The position numbers and the translations under genes are program-made. The notes beneath the pieces are model-generated. The model was not told the origin of the DNA and searched no databases. It saw nothing but the letters and a program-made list of their open reading frames with translations. From Neolecta irregularis DAH-3 (lineage: Eukaryota > Ascomycota > Neolectomycetes > Neolectales > Neolectaceae): 29,774 nt of DNA. Positions 1 through 10,215 of this stretch are shown one piece after another (within the stretch, counting starts at the first letter, position 1; the number at the start of each line of letters is the position of its first letter). The DNA lies in contig LXFE01000118.1 of NCBI GenBank assembly GCA_001929475.1, positions 1-29,774 on the forward strand, written 5' to 3'.

Positions 1-159
1 GGTATGGATAGTGTGAAGGAGAGGTACAATCATATCCCGGTGGAATAGGGCCACATAGCCCAAGCATTAGGCACTTGTATATAATTAGCCATGTGGACAA
101 TGGCCGTCATCTTGTTAGTGACGCCTCACTACCACATAGATCACCTCTCCTCTGTGACA

Positions 160-426
160 CTATTTGGCTTGATAAAGTAATCGTGAATGGTGATTTCTTT
201 CAGACATTCCTATGTTTGGCATCTTGTATGGCCTAGAACTCAATATTTCAAATCGAGGCTGCATTTTACCTGAACAAATTGTTCCGTCTTGGCTGTATTG
301 GTTGAAGAGTCTGCTGATATTCTGCAATTTAGTAGAAAGTCTTTCCTTAAATGGAGAGCGCAAGAAGGCGGCTTCAAGTTGGCTGGGTGTTTGGGACACC
401 ATATTAGGATCCATTCCCTCGGCCAT
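160..426 (-). CDS. Uncharacterised short protein
   Basis: An 88-codon frame starting at an ATG (MAEGMDPNMVSQTPSQLE) and ending in TAG. I do not recognise it. The first ~50 residues look like a real amphipathic segment (SPFKERLSTKLQNISRLFNQY), while the rest is less convincing. A possible donor (GTAAAA) follows codon 52, with AG acceptors 37 or 61 nt later; the second would keep the frame, so the true C-terminus is uncertain. It is divergent from ALE1, with 279 bp between the two start codons. It could also be the first exon of a gene that runs beyond the left edge of the window. Confidence 0.4.
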   Translation of the reverse strand: MAEGMDPNMVSQTPSQLEAAFLRSPFKERLSTKLQNISRLFNQYSQDGTICSGKMQPRFEILSSRPYKMPNIGMSERNHHSRLLYQAK

Positions 427-705
427 ATCCCATACATAATGTAGCGTTGACCAAAAAGGTAATTTTATATTTCTGTGTGGCGGGGAACGCGTTTTGTGGC
501 GTTTACAAAAAATAAGTTCTCAAAATGGTAATTTCCACCGACAAGTACAATATTCCCTGTTTTAGAAAATGGAGATACTTTTGGTGTGCGGCTTGCGAAC
601 CCTTAGTAGTAGAGTTCTTCAAGTTGGCGCCATCTAATCTCATTCTCACCACCCACACCAACATCGATACTACGAAACGCCCTTTTGGCAGCTTGGAGCA
701 AAAGG

Positions 706-2569
706 ATGATCCCGTTTGTCGAAGCAGCCTGTGGTCTTGTTGCCCCAACGCTGGGAATCAGCAGCTCTCAAACCAAAATACCCTTATGTTTGGTGCTGTC
801 TCTTCCATTTGCGGCAGTGCTCAAACGATTGCCCGATCATCGCCCAGATATCAAAAACATTTATAGCATCTCGTTTCCAAGTCTTTGTTGAACTGGTGCT
901 GAACTTTCAGCGTCTCACTATTCTACCTGCTCGGTATATTTTCTTTGTGGTGCGGACTGCGAACCCTTTTGATAAGCTCTCTCGGTACATATGTGCTTTC
1001 TGCCTTCATCAAGAATAAGTACATGCCACTCATCGTTTTTGTCTTTGTGCTGGGGCATATGGGCTTCAAGTGACAATGCCCACTTCTTCACATGATTTGA
1101 TTGTATAGTCACTTTCGTAGTTTTGGAAAACCTGATGAAACTGTCGATATCATTGGTGCCCAAATGGTGTTGTGCATGAAGATGACCTCATTCGCCTGGA
1201 ACATTCACGATGGTCGTCAACCAGAAGCCGTACATGTTCCTTCTACAAATATCTTATGTTAGACATTAAGTGCTTTTCAAAAGGATCGAGCTCTCCGATA
1301 TTTGCCATCTTTGCTAGATTTCCTCGGTTATGTTTTTTTCTTTCCATCCCTTCTGGTGATATTACATCCCATCCATAGACTGAATTCAAACAGATCGGTC
1401 CGACTTTCGATATGGCCGAGTATCTGCGATTCATAAATCTCACCATGTTCGATGTCGACGTTCCCGATAAAACTTCAAAAACTGGTAGAGGACGACAGAG
1501 GAAAATCCCTTCAAGTTCAGGTCCAGCATTGAAAATGTTTCTTGAAGGCATAATGTGGTGTTGCCTGTTTAGCGTACTATCGAGACTGTACAATAGGGAC
1601 TTTCCATTGTCTAACGAATATCTCTCCTATTCATTTCTTCAACGGTATTCATCAGTTGATTTTCACCTTGACTCAAAATCAGATTGTTTTATCTTATGGC
1701 CCTGTCATTCACTTATCGGGCCAAGTATTTTGGCGCATGGTACTCTTCAATTTACCAACAACTGATGATCAGGACATTATCGGAAAGCGGAGTAATCTTA
1801 TCCGGATTTGGCTACAATGGGGTAGATTCCAGGGGCAAGCGTCGGTGGGATCGCGTCACTAATATCGAACCATGGACTATGGAAACCGCGCAGAGCAGCA
1901 AGGTAGTTCTTGAAGCCTGGAACAAAAATACGAACAAATGGTTGAAGAATTATGTTTATATGCGAGTCGCAAGCAACAAGAAGGGAGTGCCTGGAACAAA
2001 GAGCAGCCTGTTCACCTTTGCAGTTAGCGGCATGTCCCTTTATAAGGTTTATTTAAGACTCTAGCTTTTTGGCACGGATTTCAAGCAGGGTATTATCTTA
2101 CATTTGGCACCGCTGCTTTTGTTCAAATTTGTGGTAAATGTATCATCCAAACGCGTTTTTCAGCTCGTTGATTACCAGACTATCGACGGCACCTTCGACC
2201 TTTCTTTTTAAATGCAGACTGTACTCCCACCAATAGAAAAATCTATTATGATGTACTTGGTTGGTTTGTCACTAAGATAGCCTACGACTATCTTGTCATG
2301 CCCGTTGCTATGCTTGATTTCAAAAGTTCAATCATATGCTGGTATAGGCTTTGGGTTCGAACCGTTTTTGCATTCTGCCTGCTGATACCTAGTTTTTTGG
2401 TCATGTTGGGATAGCTTTAACTTTAGCATTCTTCATGGGCCCTGGAAAACAATGGATTGATCGAAAGCTAAAGAAGAGAGGTCAACTTCTAGTCGAAGCA
2501 GAAGCAACAGACGAAATTGTAGCGAGCTCCATCGTTGAAGCTTCCGGTAGCCTTACAAATCCTCTGTAG
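706..2569 (+). CDS. ALE1: MBOAT-family lysophospholipid acyltransferase (Ale1-like)
   Basis: Membrane-bound O-acyltransferase of the ER that re-acylates lysophospholipids (Lands cycle). Ten exons join into one frame of about 504 codons, the usual size for fungal Ale1. The nine introns are at 873-910, 1070-1120, 1230-1262, 1356-1393, 1645-1682, 1740-1772, 2030-2064, 2134-2178 and 2355-2392. Family signatures in order are GHMGFN, GAQMVLCMKMTSFAWN, FQKDRALRYLPSLLDFLGY, FFFPSLLIGPTFD, ILSGFGYNG, WNKNTNKWLKNYVYMRV, the SAFWHG box with the catalytic His, and WFFGHVGIALTLAFFMGPG. The protein is hydrophobic throughout with many membrane segments, and its C-terminus is a short charged tail. The start ATG gives an N-terminus (MIPFVEAACGLVAPTLGIS) colinear with other Ale1 proteins. 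Intron 7 needs a GC donor. GET4 follows in the same direction 121 bp downstream. Confidence 0.9.
2030..2064 (+). other. GC-AG intron in ALE1
   Basis: A 35-nt intron with donor GCATGT and acceptor ACTCTAG. Only this donor restores the conserved SAFWHG motif: AGC G / CT TTT TGG CAC. Nearby GT dinucleotides give the wrong phase, and the whole gene stays in frame only with this choice. Confidence 0.7.
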
Positions 2570-2690
2570 TAGCTTCAAAGATCCCCATGATATTTGAACC
2601 TTTTTCTCTTTGTGCTTGTACAAATGTACGACATTGCAAGGAACGTGACCGATGACTTTGACCACCGCATTTTACCAAAATTCACTTAAC

Positions 2691-3879
2691 ATGTCAATTA
2701 AGACGGCTAGGACTCTCGAGAAGCTCCAAAAAAGGTGAGACAGCTACTAATGCCTATAACTCAACTCCAGAGTGAGCGAGGGCGAATATTATGAAGCTCA
2801 TCAGATGTACAGAACTATTGCGAATCGGTATTCAGGAATTCAGTTACATGTCTGACTTGCCGCCAGATATGTCAAGACTCGAGATTATGATTCAGCAGCC
2901 CGCTTGTTGCTGTCCGGATCCGAGATACTTCTAGAACACAAACAAATCGCAAGTGGAGGAGACTTGGCAATCTATTTGGTTGAAGTCTTCAATCAGTCGG
3001 CGAAAATCCCAGATGCTGCTAACAGATGTATGACTTTCCCCAAAGGAATTCCGGAATAACGGAACTAGCTATCATCTCTCATTTATTGGCATTGATGCCC
3101 TATACAGATCCAATCAAGAAAAAATTTATTTTTGAAGCTGTTCAGTACGTACTTTCCATAACTACTCTGAAGTGGCAGATGGTCTTCTACTTGTGGTGAT
3201 ATACCAACTGGAGATCCTGAACTACAGCATTTGATAGGATGTAATCTCCTGAATGGTATAATTTAAATACCCTCTACATTGAATCCGTTGTTGACTTCGC
3301 TTAGATGACGATGGTCAAGCCGAAAAGCATTTCCTTTTCGGAACACAAGACAGTTGCATTGCATATGCAAAAATGCTTTATGAGTGGCATAAAGAAGACG
3401 AGGCGCATACAGCACCACAATACATTGGACGAGCAGTGTTACAATATCTGCGATTGCAGAATATTGAGTTTGCCACAAAATCACTTGATATATTTGTTCA
3501 ACTCTTGAAACAAAACGAATCCCTTCCTAATCAGGAATTAAGCTCGTCACAAAGTGAGATGGTCGTCTTTCCAACCTTTCCGCTGCTCAATTTTCTGCGA
3601 TTGTTGGTTTGTTCTGCTCAGCGGCAAAGTTATGATCTTTATTCAAAGCTTAAAAGCCACTACCAGACTGCGATCGATGAATCGCCTAACTGGAATGAGG
3701 TAATTTCCATGAATAACACATCTCGACTAATAAAAAAGAACATGACAAAAATCGCGGAGATTCACTTTGGACAACGGCCCGCCCGTCAAAATAATATGCT
3801 TTCGGATCTTCTTGGAATGCTCGCACCACCAATATCGAAACCAACATCAACTTCTGTCAAGCAGGATGACCTGGATTGA
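2691..3879 (+). CDS. GET4: Get4, guided entry of tail-anchored proteins
   Basis: Cytosolic Get4 forms a complex with Get5 and bridges Sgt2 to the Get3 ATPase during delivery of tail-anchored proteins to the ER. Six exons give about 329 codons; introns are at 2735-2770, 2828-2866, 3028-3068, 3145-3178 and 3256-3304. The alpha-helical repeat family is recognisable from YYEAHQMYRTIANRY, YDSAARLLLSGSEILL, GGDLAIYLVEVF, GDPELQHLIG, AEKHFLFGTQDS and the C-terminal FPLLNFLRLLVCSAQRQSYD. The start is the first ATG and gives MSIKTARTLEKLQKRVSEG. The C-terminus is a short proline/serine tail ending QDDLD. The downstream gene is convergent, with 112 bp between stop codons. Confidence 0.88.
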
Positions 3880-3991
3880 TGTGGGAAAGAATGCTGAGCC
3901 CTGAAAACATTGATTAATGTACTACATATACTAGCAAATGCGACATCCCGTCTGGACTCCTTCATCGATGTCGTCACTTCAAACACCAGAC

Positions 3992-4393
3992 TCAAACATC
4001 CACTTTTCGCTTGTCTCCAACTCTTTGACCTTCTTTTTGAGGCTTGTATACAATGTGATGCTCGAATCTGGCGATAAGTGGCACGAAAATATATGAACGC
4101 CCACCTTGATCGTATCTTAGACCAGTGTAAATGTTTTTAATTGCCTGTGCTTCCCGAGCATCATCGACTACTCATTAACTTATTAATTTTCCAATGTATA
4201 ATTCACGTTCTTTCTTGACTTCTTCATCAGGAATCTCAGGCATTGGTGGATCTTCCAGATCGCTCAAACGATCAAGATCAGCGACAATATCTGTCACAGC
4301 GCCTTGGAACCTTGGCACGCTTTCTTTTGTACCAAACATATTTCTGTTAAACAGTTGCCTTCTCACAGGGTTTGGTGCTTTGGCAGTGTTCAT
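3992..4393 (-). CDS. Uncharacterised 120-aa protein, two exons
   Basis: Two exons (4207-4393 and 3992-4167) around a 39-nt intron (4168-4206, GTGAAT...GAGTAG with a TTAAT branch-like motif) encode 120 residues. The first half is rich in acidic and proline residues (LEDPPMPEIPDEEVKKE). The second half looks folded (IKNIYTGLRYDQGGRSY, IFVPLIARFEHHIVYKP) and ends in a basic tail. No signal peptide or membrane segment is visible, and I cannot name the family. It is divergent from MSW1, with the inverted-repeat element filling the space between the two starts, and convergent with GET4. Confidence 0.6.
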
Positions 4394-4431
4394 AATGTCC
4401 GAGGTGGATTGTGGTTAAAATGAATCCTAAG

Positions 4432-4479
4432 TGTTCTGTCTGTCCCACCAGTGGAATCGTCCAGCCTCACCACCAAATC
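4432..4479 (+). repeat. Left terminal inverted repeat
   Basis: Pairs with 5088-5131. It differs from that arm by a 4-nt CTGT insertion near the outer end and two substitutions. Confidence 0.75.
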
Positions 4480-4908
4480 CACCAGCCTCATCACACCCGT
4501 GCTTATAAAATCTACCAACCTCCTCAATGGCATCCCCCATCATGTCTGTTGCCAAGGAATATGATCCTTTGCAGCCACACAGCCCAGTGGAGATATTTAC
4601 ACAGTCTTCAATTCAGGCATTCCAGCACTCTCTTGAGAACCAACCAAAAAATGAGAGTTTGGATGGGATAAAGATGACCCAGTAATGCAACTTCCTTTAG
4701 TAGCCAAAGCAACAAGTGGGTGATAAGAAGGTTTTAGGGGCAAAGAAGTACCATGAGTTGTATAGAATAAGAAATATTGCCCTCAACAAATATTGACTTG
4801 ATGAGAATTCAAACCTATTCTGCAAGGCTACAGCAAATAGTGGTGTAACTGAGAATAGAAGGGCTGTTTTGACTTTTGATGCATACTCATATATTTGAAA
4901 ATCACACC

Positions 4909-4924
4909 TAGGGTTTAGGGTTAG
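4909..4924 (+). repeat. Telomere-like interstitial repeat
   Basis: TAGGGTTTAGGGTTAG, about two and a half units resembling TTAGGG/TTTAGGG, inside the inverted-repeat element. It is too short to say more. Confidence 0.4.
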
Positions 4925-5047
4925 ACCTTACGACCAGGTGTGGAGGAGATTTGTATATTACTATTGATTAGCATTGGAATTCAAGGTTACTTACCCTAGT
5001 AGCTGGTGGTAGTGAGGTAGTGGTGAGGTGTATAATTGGCTGCAGGC

Positions 5048-5123
5048 GGTGGTGAGATTGGTGGATTCCACAGGTAGGAGGGTCACAGATTTGGTGGTGA
5101 GGTTGGACGATTCCACAGGTGGG
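5048..5123 (+). repeat. Two direct repeats, 45-bp period
   Basis: Copies begin at 5048 and 5093 with the shared pattern GGTGGTGAGRTTGG followed by GATTCCACAGGTRGG. The second copy lies within the right inverted repeat. The duplication is absent or degraded at the left end, where only partial CCTCACCACC-type matches occur. Confidence 0.65.
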
Positions 5124-5131
5124 ACAGAACA
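5088..5131 (-). repeat. Right terminal inverted repeat
   Basis: Reverse complement of 4432-4479 at 42 of 44 aligned positions. It ends GGGACAGAACA, 48 bp before the MSW1 start codon. Confidence 0.75.
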
Positions 5132-5179
5132 GATGTGTGAAAATCTTTTACCCATGCTTATTATTCTATACATCAAATA

Positions 5180-6530
5180 ATGCTTGCATCTCACAAAACA
5201 ATTGCGCTGGCGCAAAAATTCCAGGCGGAAGTGTGCTCCTCAACTTTGAAAAGATATGAGTATGTTTTCAGGCGGAGAGTATCCTCAAGATCTCCGAATA
5301 AGCCACCTCGCACAATATTTTCGGGAATTCAACCGACAGGAACTCCTCATCTGGGAAATTATCTAGGCGCAATAAGACAATGGGTGCATATGCAGAAGTT
5401 AGAACCCGAAAATTCGACAATTCTCATATGTATTGCGGACCATCATGCTATCACCCTTCCTCAAAATCCTAGAGATCTCAGACAACATAAACAAGAGATG
5501 TTTGCGAGTGTCATTGCCTCTGGAATTGATCCCGAGCGCTGCATCCTTTTCGAACAATCCGATGTTGGTGTTTTTTTCGACGACTTTATGTTTTAACGAA
5601 TGAAGGTTAAAGAACATACTGAACTTGCGTGGATATTCAATTGCATTGCATCTATGGGACAACTCAACAGAATGACACAGTGGAAGGTGACAACCCCAAT
5701 GCTTCATATGCTAAGAATGAGAGTAAATTCAATGCTGTGACAGGCGATCAAGATGAAGCTGAATCTCTCAGTCTGTCAAACCTGAAGCTGGGATTGTTTG
5801 CATATCCCATCTTACAAGCCGCCGATATACTTCTTTACCGGTGCGAGACCATCTTTATATCTATCTTGAACCTCTTAGAGCTACTCATGTTCCTGTCGGA
5901 CAGGATCAACACCAGCATTTGGAATTGGCACGACAAATAGCGCGGACTTTCAACAATCAATTTAAATCAGAAGTATTTCTTGATCCCCAGGCAATCTCTA
6001 GTTGTACCTCGCCTCCGGGTCTCAGCTGATTGATAGCCTCAACCTCACGTATCATGTCTCTTCGCGACCCCACGAAAAAAATGTCCAAATCGCATCCGGA
6101 TATTAGGTCCCGAATTTTGATAACCGATTCACCTGACACAATCCGCAAGAAAATTGCAGGTGCAGTGACTGATTCGGTGTTGGGGATAACCTGGGACCCC
6201 GAAAACCGGCCTGGCGTCGCGAATCTACTCTCGATCATGAATGCTCTTGACGGCAATAGTGGAGTCACACCCAGTGGTATTTCTGATGAAACTACCATAG
6301 AGCAAAAAATGCAGCTCGCCGAGAAACTTGCAGCTTGCGACCATAAGGATCTGAAAGCGCAGGTTGCAGAAGTTGTCATTGAAAGCCTTGAAAATATTCG
6401 GAGTGAATGGAATCGCCTCATGGGCGACCCCGAGGCTTTGAAAAATTTGAGTTACAGGAACGCTGGAAGGGCACGGCTGATAGCTCAATCGACAATGAGT
6501 GGGGTCAAAGAGAATATAGGTTTTATTTGA
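5180..6530 (+). CDS. MSW1: Mitochondrial tryptophanyl-tRNA synthetase
   Basis: Class I aminoacyl-tRNA synthetase that charges mitochondrial tRNA-Trp. Five exons (introns 5564-5605, 5687-5721, 5841-5878, 6001-6036) give 399 codons in frame. The N-terminus is basic and serine-rich ([19 protein letters not shown], then [10 protein letters not shown]), as expected for a matrix presequence. Catalytic signatures are the HIGH-type PHLGNYLG near residue 60 and KKMSKS in the last third. Typical TrpRS blocks are [64 protein letters not shown] and [16 protein letters not shown]. Intron 2 (35 nt) is among the shortest here. The upstream element begins 48 bp before the ATG, so the promoter may lie partly inside it. 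Confidence 0.92.
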
Positions 6531-6677
6531 TTGAGTTTATAAGTTGCATATTTGAATGCCATCTTTATAAAACTGCGTTTCTATAACGGTTTAGAGTGGT
6601 AATCAGTGACGAATATTGGTGGTGGTGGCTTTCGACCACTACATCTGTGAAAAATAGAAATCGTTCGAGTCTTCAAT

Positions 6678-7487
6678 ATGGTCTTACACAAAGATAAATG
6701 GAAGGCGAAAGCTTCGAGAGCTTATCACAGAAAACATAAAACTATGTCGAATGGGCCCAAGCAAGAACCCTGTAAAGCTATTCCCCCAGCTGTAACGGAT
6801 GATGACAAACAACGGGCAATATCGACAGCAGAGTTGGACAATTCTCAATCTTTCGAGGACGAGTCTATCACTTCTGAAAATATCAGTTCAATCAACCTCG
6901 AATCGGATGGCTCAGATCCCTCAGATAAGGAAGATTCTGCTGAAACTGGTTTGAATATAGCCGCAGAGAAACAAACGGAAGATGAAATTCTTGCAGAGGA
7001 TCAATCGAAGAATCAATTTTCTCGACGACGTATAATTGAATCAAACTCTTGGCGCTACGAAGAATTTATTCCTGACCCACATTTGCCTCAAGGTATCATT
7101 TTTCGAATCATTGACATGCTTATAAGAGGTCCAGCGCAGAGCGAAGAAGATATCGATTATGCACATCTACCTGCTCGCGAGTTCGAGATCAACACGCCAA
7201 ATTTACCTCTCTTTGAGCATGATCGTCGGCATCTGAAACACGAGATGGTTAAATCAACTAGGATACAGTTCGTTGACCGAAGCGAGTACACAGAACTCAA
7301 GACTAATATCGACAACGCGAATGCGGTGAGAGCCTTTAGAGAGCGTTTTGGTACACAGAAACATCACAGAGGCGATATCGCTTTAAGCGAGCAGCCACAG
7401 TCAGTCCTCCCAGACGACAAGATCGAAGACGAGGAATTTGATGATTTTATGAGTTCCCTATCATTACAAAAGGGTACTAGTCTATAA
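6678..7487 (+). CDS. Uncharacterised acidic fungal protein, intronless
   Basis: A single uninterrupted frame of 269 codons, unusual in this intron-rich window. The first ~20 residues are strongly basic (MVLHKDKWKAKASRAYHRKH), followed by a long acidic, serine-rich and probably disordered stretch to about residue 115. The second half looks more ordered (NSWRYEEFIPDPHLPQG, FEINTPNLPLFEHDRRHL, NAVRAFRERFGTQ). The acidic tail ends EDEEFDDFMSSLSLQKG. The basic start resembles those of unnamed conserved fungal proteins, but I know no function. The ATG is the first in frame and lies 147 bp after the MSW1 stop. Confidence 0.72.
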   Translation: MVLHKDKWKAKASRAYHRKHKTMSNGPKQEPCKAIPPAVTDDDKQRAISTAELDNSQSFEDESITSENISSINLESDGSDPSDKEDSAETGLNIAAEKQTEDEILAEDQSKNQFSRRRIIESNSWRYEEFIPDPHLPQGIIFRIIDMLIRGPAQSEEDIDYAHLPAREFEINTPNLPLFEHDRRHLKHEMVKSTRIQFVDRSEYTELKTNIDNANAVRAFRERFGTQKHHRGDIALSEQPQSVLPDDKIEDEEFDDFMSSLSLQKGTSL

Positions 7488-8468
7488 TCAGCCTATATAT
7501 GGAATTGACTCAAATAGAAAAGCCTAATTTTGGAACCGAAGCCAAGCTATGTGGTTTGTTAAAACAAACAGGATCTACGGAAGAAAATGGCGACCAATTT
7601 CTTGACAGCCTTCTCAATCGGAGATGACACACAGCGCAGAGAAACCCATCGATACTTTCCGATTCTCGCATGACTCAAACAGTATCCGGAAGTAAATTTG
7701 AGAGGACCTATCTGCTGCACCTAATTATATTAGTGTATGGAAGTGTTGGGCATGAAGTCATAATACATAAAGTGTATAGGAATCCCAACACGCGGGATGG
7801 ACGAGTTGGATGGCTAGATTTTGTAGTTCTGCTCATAGCATACAAATGATAACAGAAGGTTTTGATCCATCCATCAACCTTGCTTTTTCAATTGCATAAC
7901 TTTATACCTCTGGGAAATATCTGATTGTTACAGAAATCATTGGATATGAAGAACTTGGACACAAACAGTGTCTAATTTTCGGCGCTCATCCACATTCCTT
8001 GCCAAATCGAAGTTGCTCTACTTGAATTGCACAATTCTTACAAAGCATATCTGTCATTCAAGATGGTGGTTTTGACAAAAAGGAGATGATGTTTGCAAAC
8101 TCCAAGGATTATCAGAAAGAGAAAACTCCCTTGGGGTAGGAGGGGTAAGAAACTGAATGCATTAAAGGAGTACCATAACCAATAATATGCCAAGCTAACA
8201 ATCTGTAGTTCTTGAGAGGAAGGCTTAGTAGGAAAGAAGAATCATCCTTTCGTTATCCCTTTGAAAGCTAAAAATGATGTATGTCAATGGTGAAACATTG
8301 TGGGACGGAGCTTTTTAGGGCCTGTTTCAGTTCTGAAAGGCGGTCCGTGTCAAGATCAGATATAGCGTGTCCTCGCAATCAGTTTAGACATTGCCACCCT
8401 TTGAGATTTCGCCTGAAGAGCCGGTGACTGTCGTGTCCGTTCCTTCTCTTGCTTCTTTTCAATTCTAC
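7488..8468. other. Gene-free interval of about 980 bp
   Basis: No frame with convincing coding character was found on either strand. It should hold the 3' end of the 6678-7487 gene and the promoter of the next gene. A short inverted repeat is present: GTGTTGGG at 7743-7750 against CCCAACAC at 7784-7791. No tRNA-like fold was seen. A minus-strand frame at 8379-8723 is open, but it overlaps the better supported plus-strand model. Confidence 0.5.
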
Positions 8469-10024
8469 ATGCTCGCTGAAAAGCTCAAGCTTAATGTTGG
8501 CACCTGGCCTTCTGGACGACCACTCTTTGTTTTTGTTTTTCCAGATTTCTTTAGCAATCGCGCTGGTATGACTACTTGTCTTACGAATTCCCTTTAAATC
8601 TAGATGGGACACGTCTTTATCTGAAACGTCAAGATATCCAGATAATGCTTGGTTCAAGCGCAACTTCAATTCTTGCTTCGATTCCGGCAGAAGCGCCTTC
8701 GAAGCTTTGCACAGAGCCTCCAACCGAGAGCGAATTCGTGGATGAATACGTGTTGTGCAACGTTTTATCCAGCGAGGGTTCCGCTAACGAAGCTTTCGCG
8801 GACTTTTGTTCACTTACTTATTCTCAACTCAAGTCTGGAAGTGGAGCACAGATTTTGCCACGACTTGGTTGTAGGGCAGTCCAAGTACCTTCAGAATCTT
8901 CATTTCTATACCGTCTCTGCAATTTGAGGGCCTCTTTTTCTTGTAGTGCTCGAGAAATATCCACAGTTTTGAGAAAAAGATATCCGGAAGAAGGTATGGA
9001 CGGTGTCGAATCTCTACGGAACCGTTCTTCGAGCGATCCCACATCTTTAAGAGAGTCACATATTCGTCTGAACCTCCGGTAGTCATGGATCGAGAAGCAA
9101 GTAACTGACTTATTAGTTCTCCAGTCATCAAGAGAGAGCTCGAACAAGAACTCGCTCTTCCGTCTCTTAGTTCTCAATTGCTCTATCACCAGTCATCGAC
9201 GAATGATACGGTACAGTCTTGTTCTCCTTCCGGAGAACGGCCTATAAAACGCCAGAGAACACTACAATACGCCTACGCTTGCCTGAGTCCAGGTCTATCC
9301 GCGAAAGCTTCGAATAATGCAGAAGTCCGAAGTCATATTGCTGCCAGCATCGGTGTTATGGAACAGCAAAAAGCTCTTATAGAGGTTCATTGTCTCATTT
9401 CTCCTCAGCTAAATCTTTCAGGCTCGGCTGAATGCCAAGTCAGATTCATTGAGAGTATCTGCTCACTCCCATCTTAACAGAGTATCGCCAAGTTTACCGA
9501 AAACAAGGTTTCTTCACCGAGGAAAGAAAGGTCCTCCACCTCCTCTTAAACTAAAACCTCGCTACCATCTTGAAGATGAGTTGCCTCTGGCTGTACAATC
9601 TGCTCCGCTTAATGCATTTTCTCCCCTGAGATCACCCAACATGTTGCCTCCGATTACAAACATGTTTCCATCGACACCAATCAGTTCTCACCATGTTCCA
9701 CTGGTCACCGAATATTCTAGCAGTCATCGCAGAACCTCACAGACAAACAACTCTAGCTGGAGAGGACCGCTTGTGTCACGACCGGAAACTTTAGACAACG
9801 CGTCTTATTCTGGATATACAGGGCCCACTGAAAATCAAATATTCCCCAGATTACCTCAGTTCATACGGCCATTGCCCCGTTCGCCTCCTAGCCCCCCGAA
9901 ATCGGGGCAACATCTCGAGAATAATCACTCTCGAGAGGCTTTTGTGTGTCAGAAGAAAGATGAATATATGGCTCTTTGCTCTAGAGCCTTCGATGTTATG
10001 ATGGATGCAGCACTATGTAAATAA
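8469..10024 (+). CDS. Uncharacterised proline/serine-rich protein
   Basis: A four-exon model (introns 8496-8554, 9079-9116 and 9385-9421, all GT-AG) gives one frame of about 473 codons. The start is the least certain part, because an earlier exon may exist. The N-terminal third reads WYDYLSYEFPLNLDGTRLYL and looks folded. The middle has SPVIKRELEQELALPSL, with a sumoylation-like IKRE, then a basic GERPIKRQRTLQYAYACLSP that could be a nuclear signal. A helical EQQKALIEARLNAKSDSLR follows. The last 200 residues are proline/serine-rich (KKGPPPPLKLKP, RSPPSPPKSG) and end in a short helical DEYMALCSRAFDVMMDAA. This composition suits a nuclear regulator, but that is inference and no family was recognised. 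Confidence 0.55.
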
Positions 10025-10215
10025 ATCACGCTACCCAGCAGATTTATACATCTTCATGCGCCATACCCAGTATAGAATTTTGTAAATAGAATCAGAACAA
10101 TGCCCATATAGCGCTGCAAGAACGTCGTCGAGCATATTAGTTCTACAACGATTGACTGAAGGACTGCCAACATACACTTAATCTATACTATCACAAGGTA
10201 ATTAAAGTACCAAGG

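Larger units (their letters stand above)
4432..5131. mobile_element. Candidate MITE-like element with terminal inverted repeats
   Basis: About 700 bp bounded by imperfect inverted repeats: 4432-4479 on the left and 5088-5131 on the right. After a 4-nt gap the arms match at 42 of 44 positions, and each arm begins TGTTCTGT. No ORF of transposase length lies inside, so if mobile it is non-autonomous. The right end carries an extra 45-bp-period direct repeat. I could not see a clear target-site duplication, so the exact ends are uncertain. The element occupies nearly all of the space between two divergent genes, leaving 38 bp to one ATG and 48 bp to the other. The family was not recognised. Confidence 0.55.

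Noticed and set aside
2351-2362. GGGTTCGAACC, a tRNA B-box-like motif
   Set aside because: It is the donor end of an ALE1 intron; no A box or cloverleaf can be built around it.
4909-4924. Interstitial telomere repeat as a sign of chromosome fusion
   Set aside because: Only about 16 bp of telomere-like sequence within a probable mobile element; chance or insertion explains it.
5687-5715. 29-nt version of the second MSW1 intron
   Set aside because: Using the later acceptor (35 nt) gives the better family match QWKSKFNA and a more usual intron length.
8379-8723. Minus-strand open frame of 114 codons
   Set aside because: It overlaps the plus-strand model, which has matching GT-AG introns and an in-frame spliced product. 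The minus frame starts at no supported exon and joins to nothing.
8824-9189. Long minus-strand frames over the 8469-10024 gene
   Set aside because: Two different minus frames overlap each other and the plus-strand exons, with no splice signals or conserved motifs.
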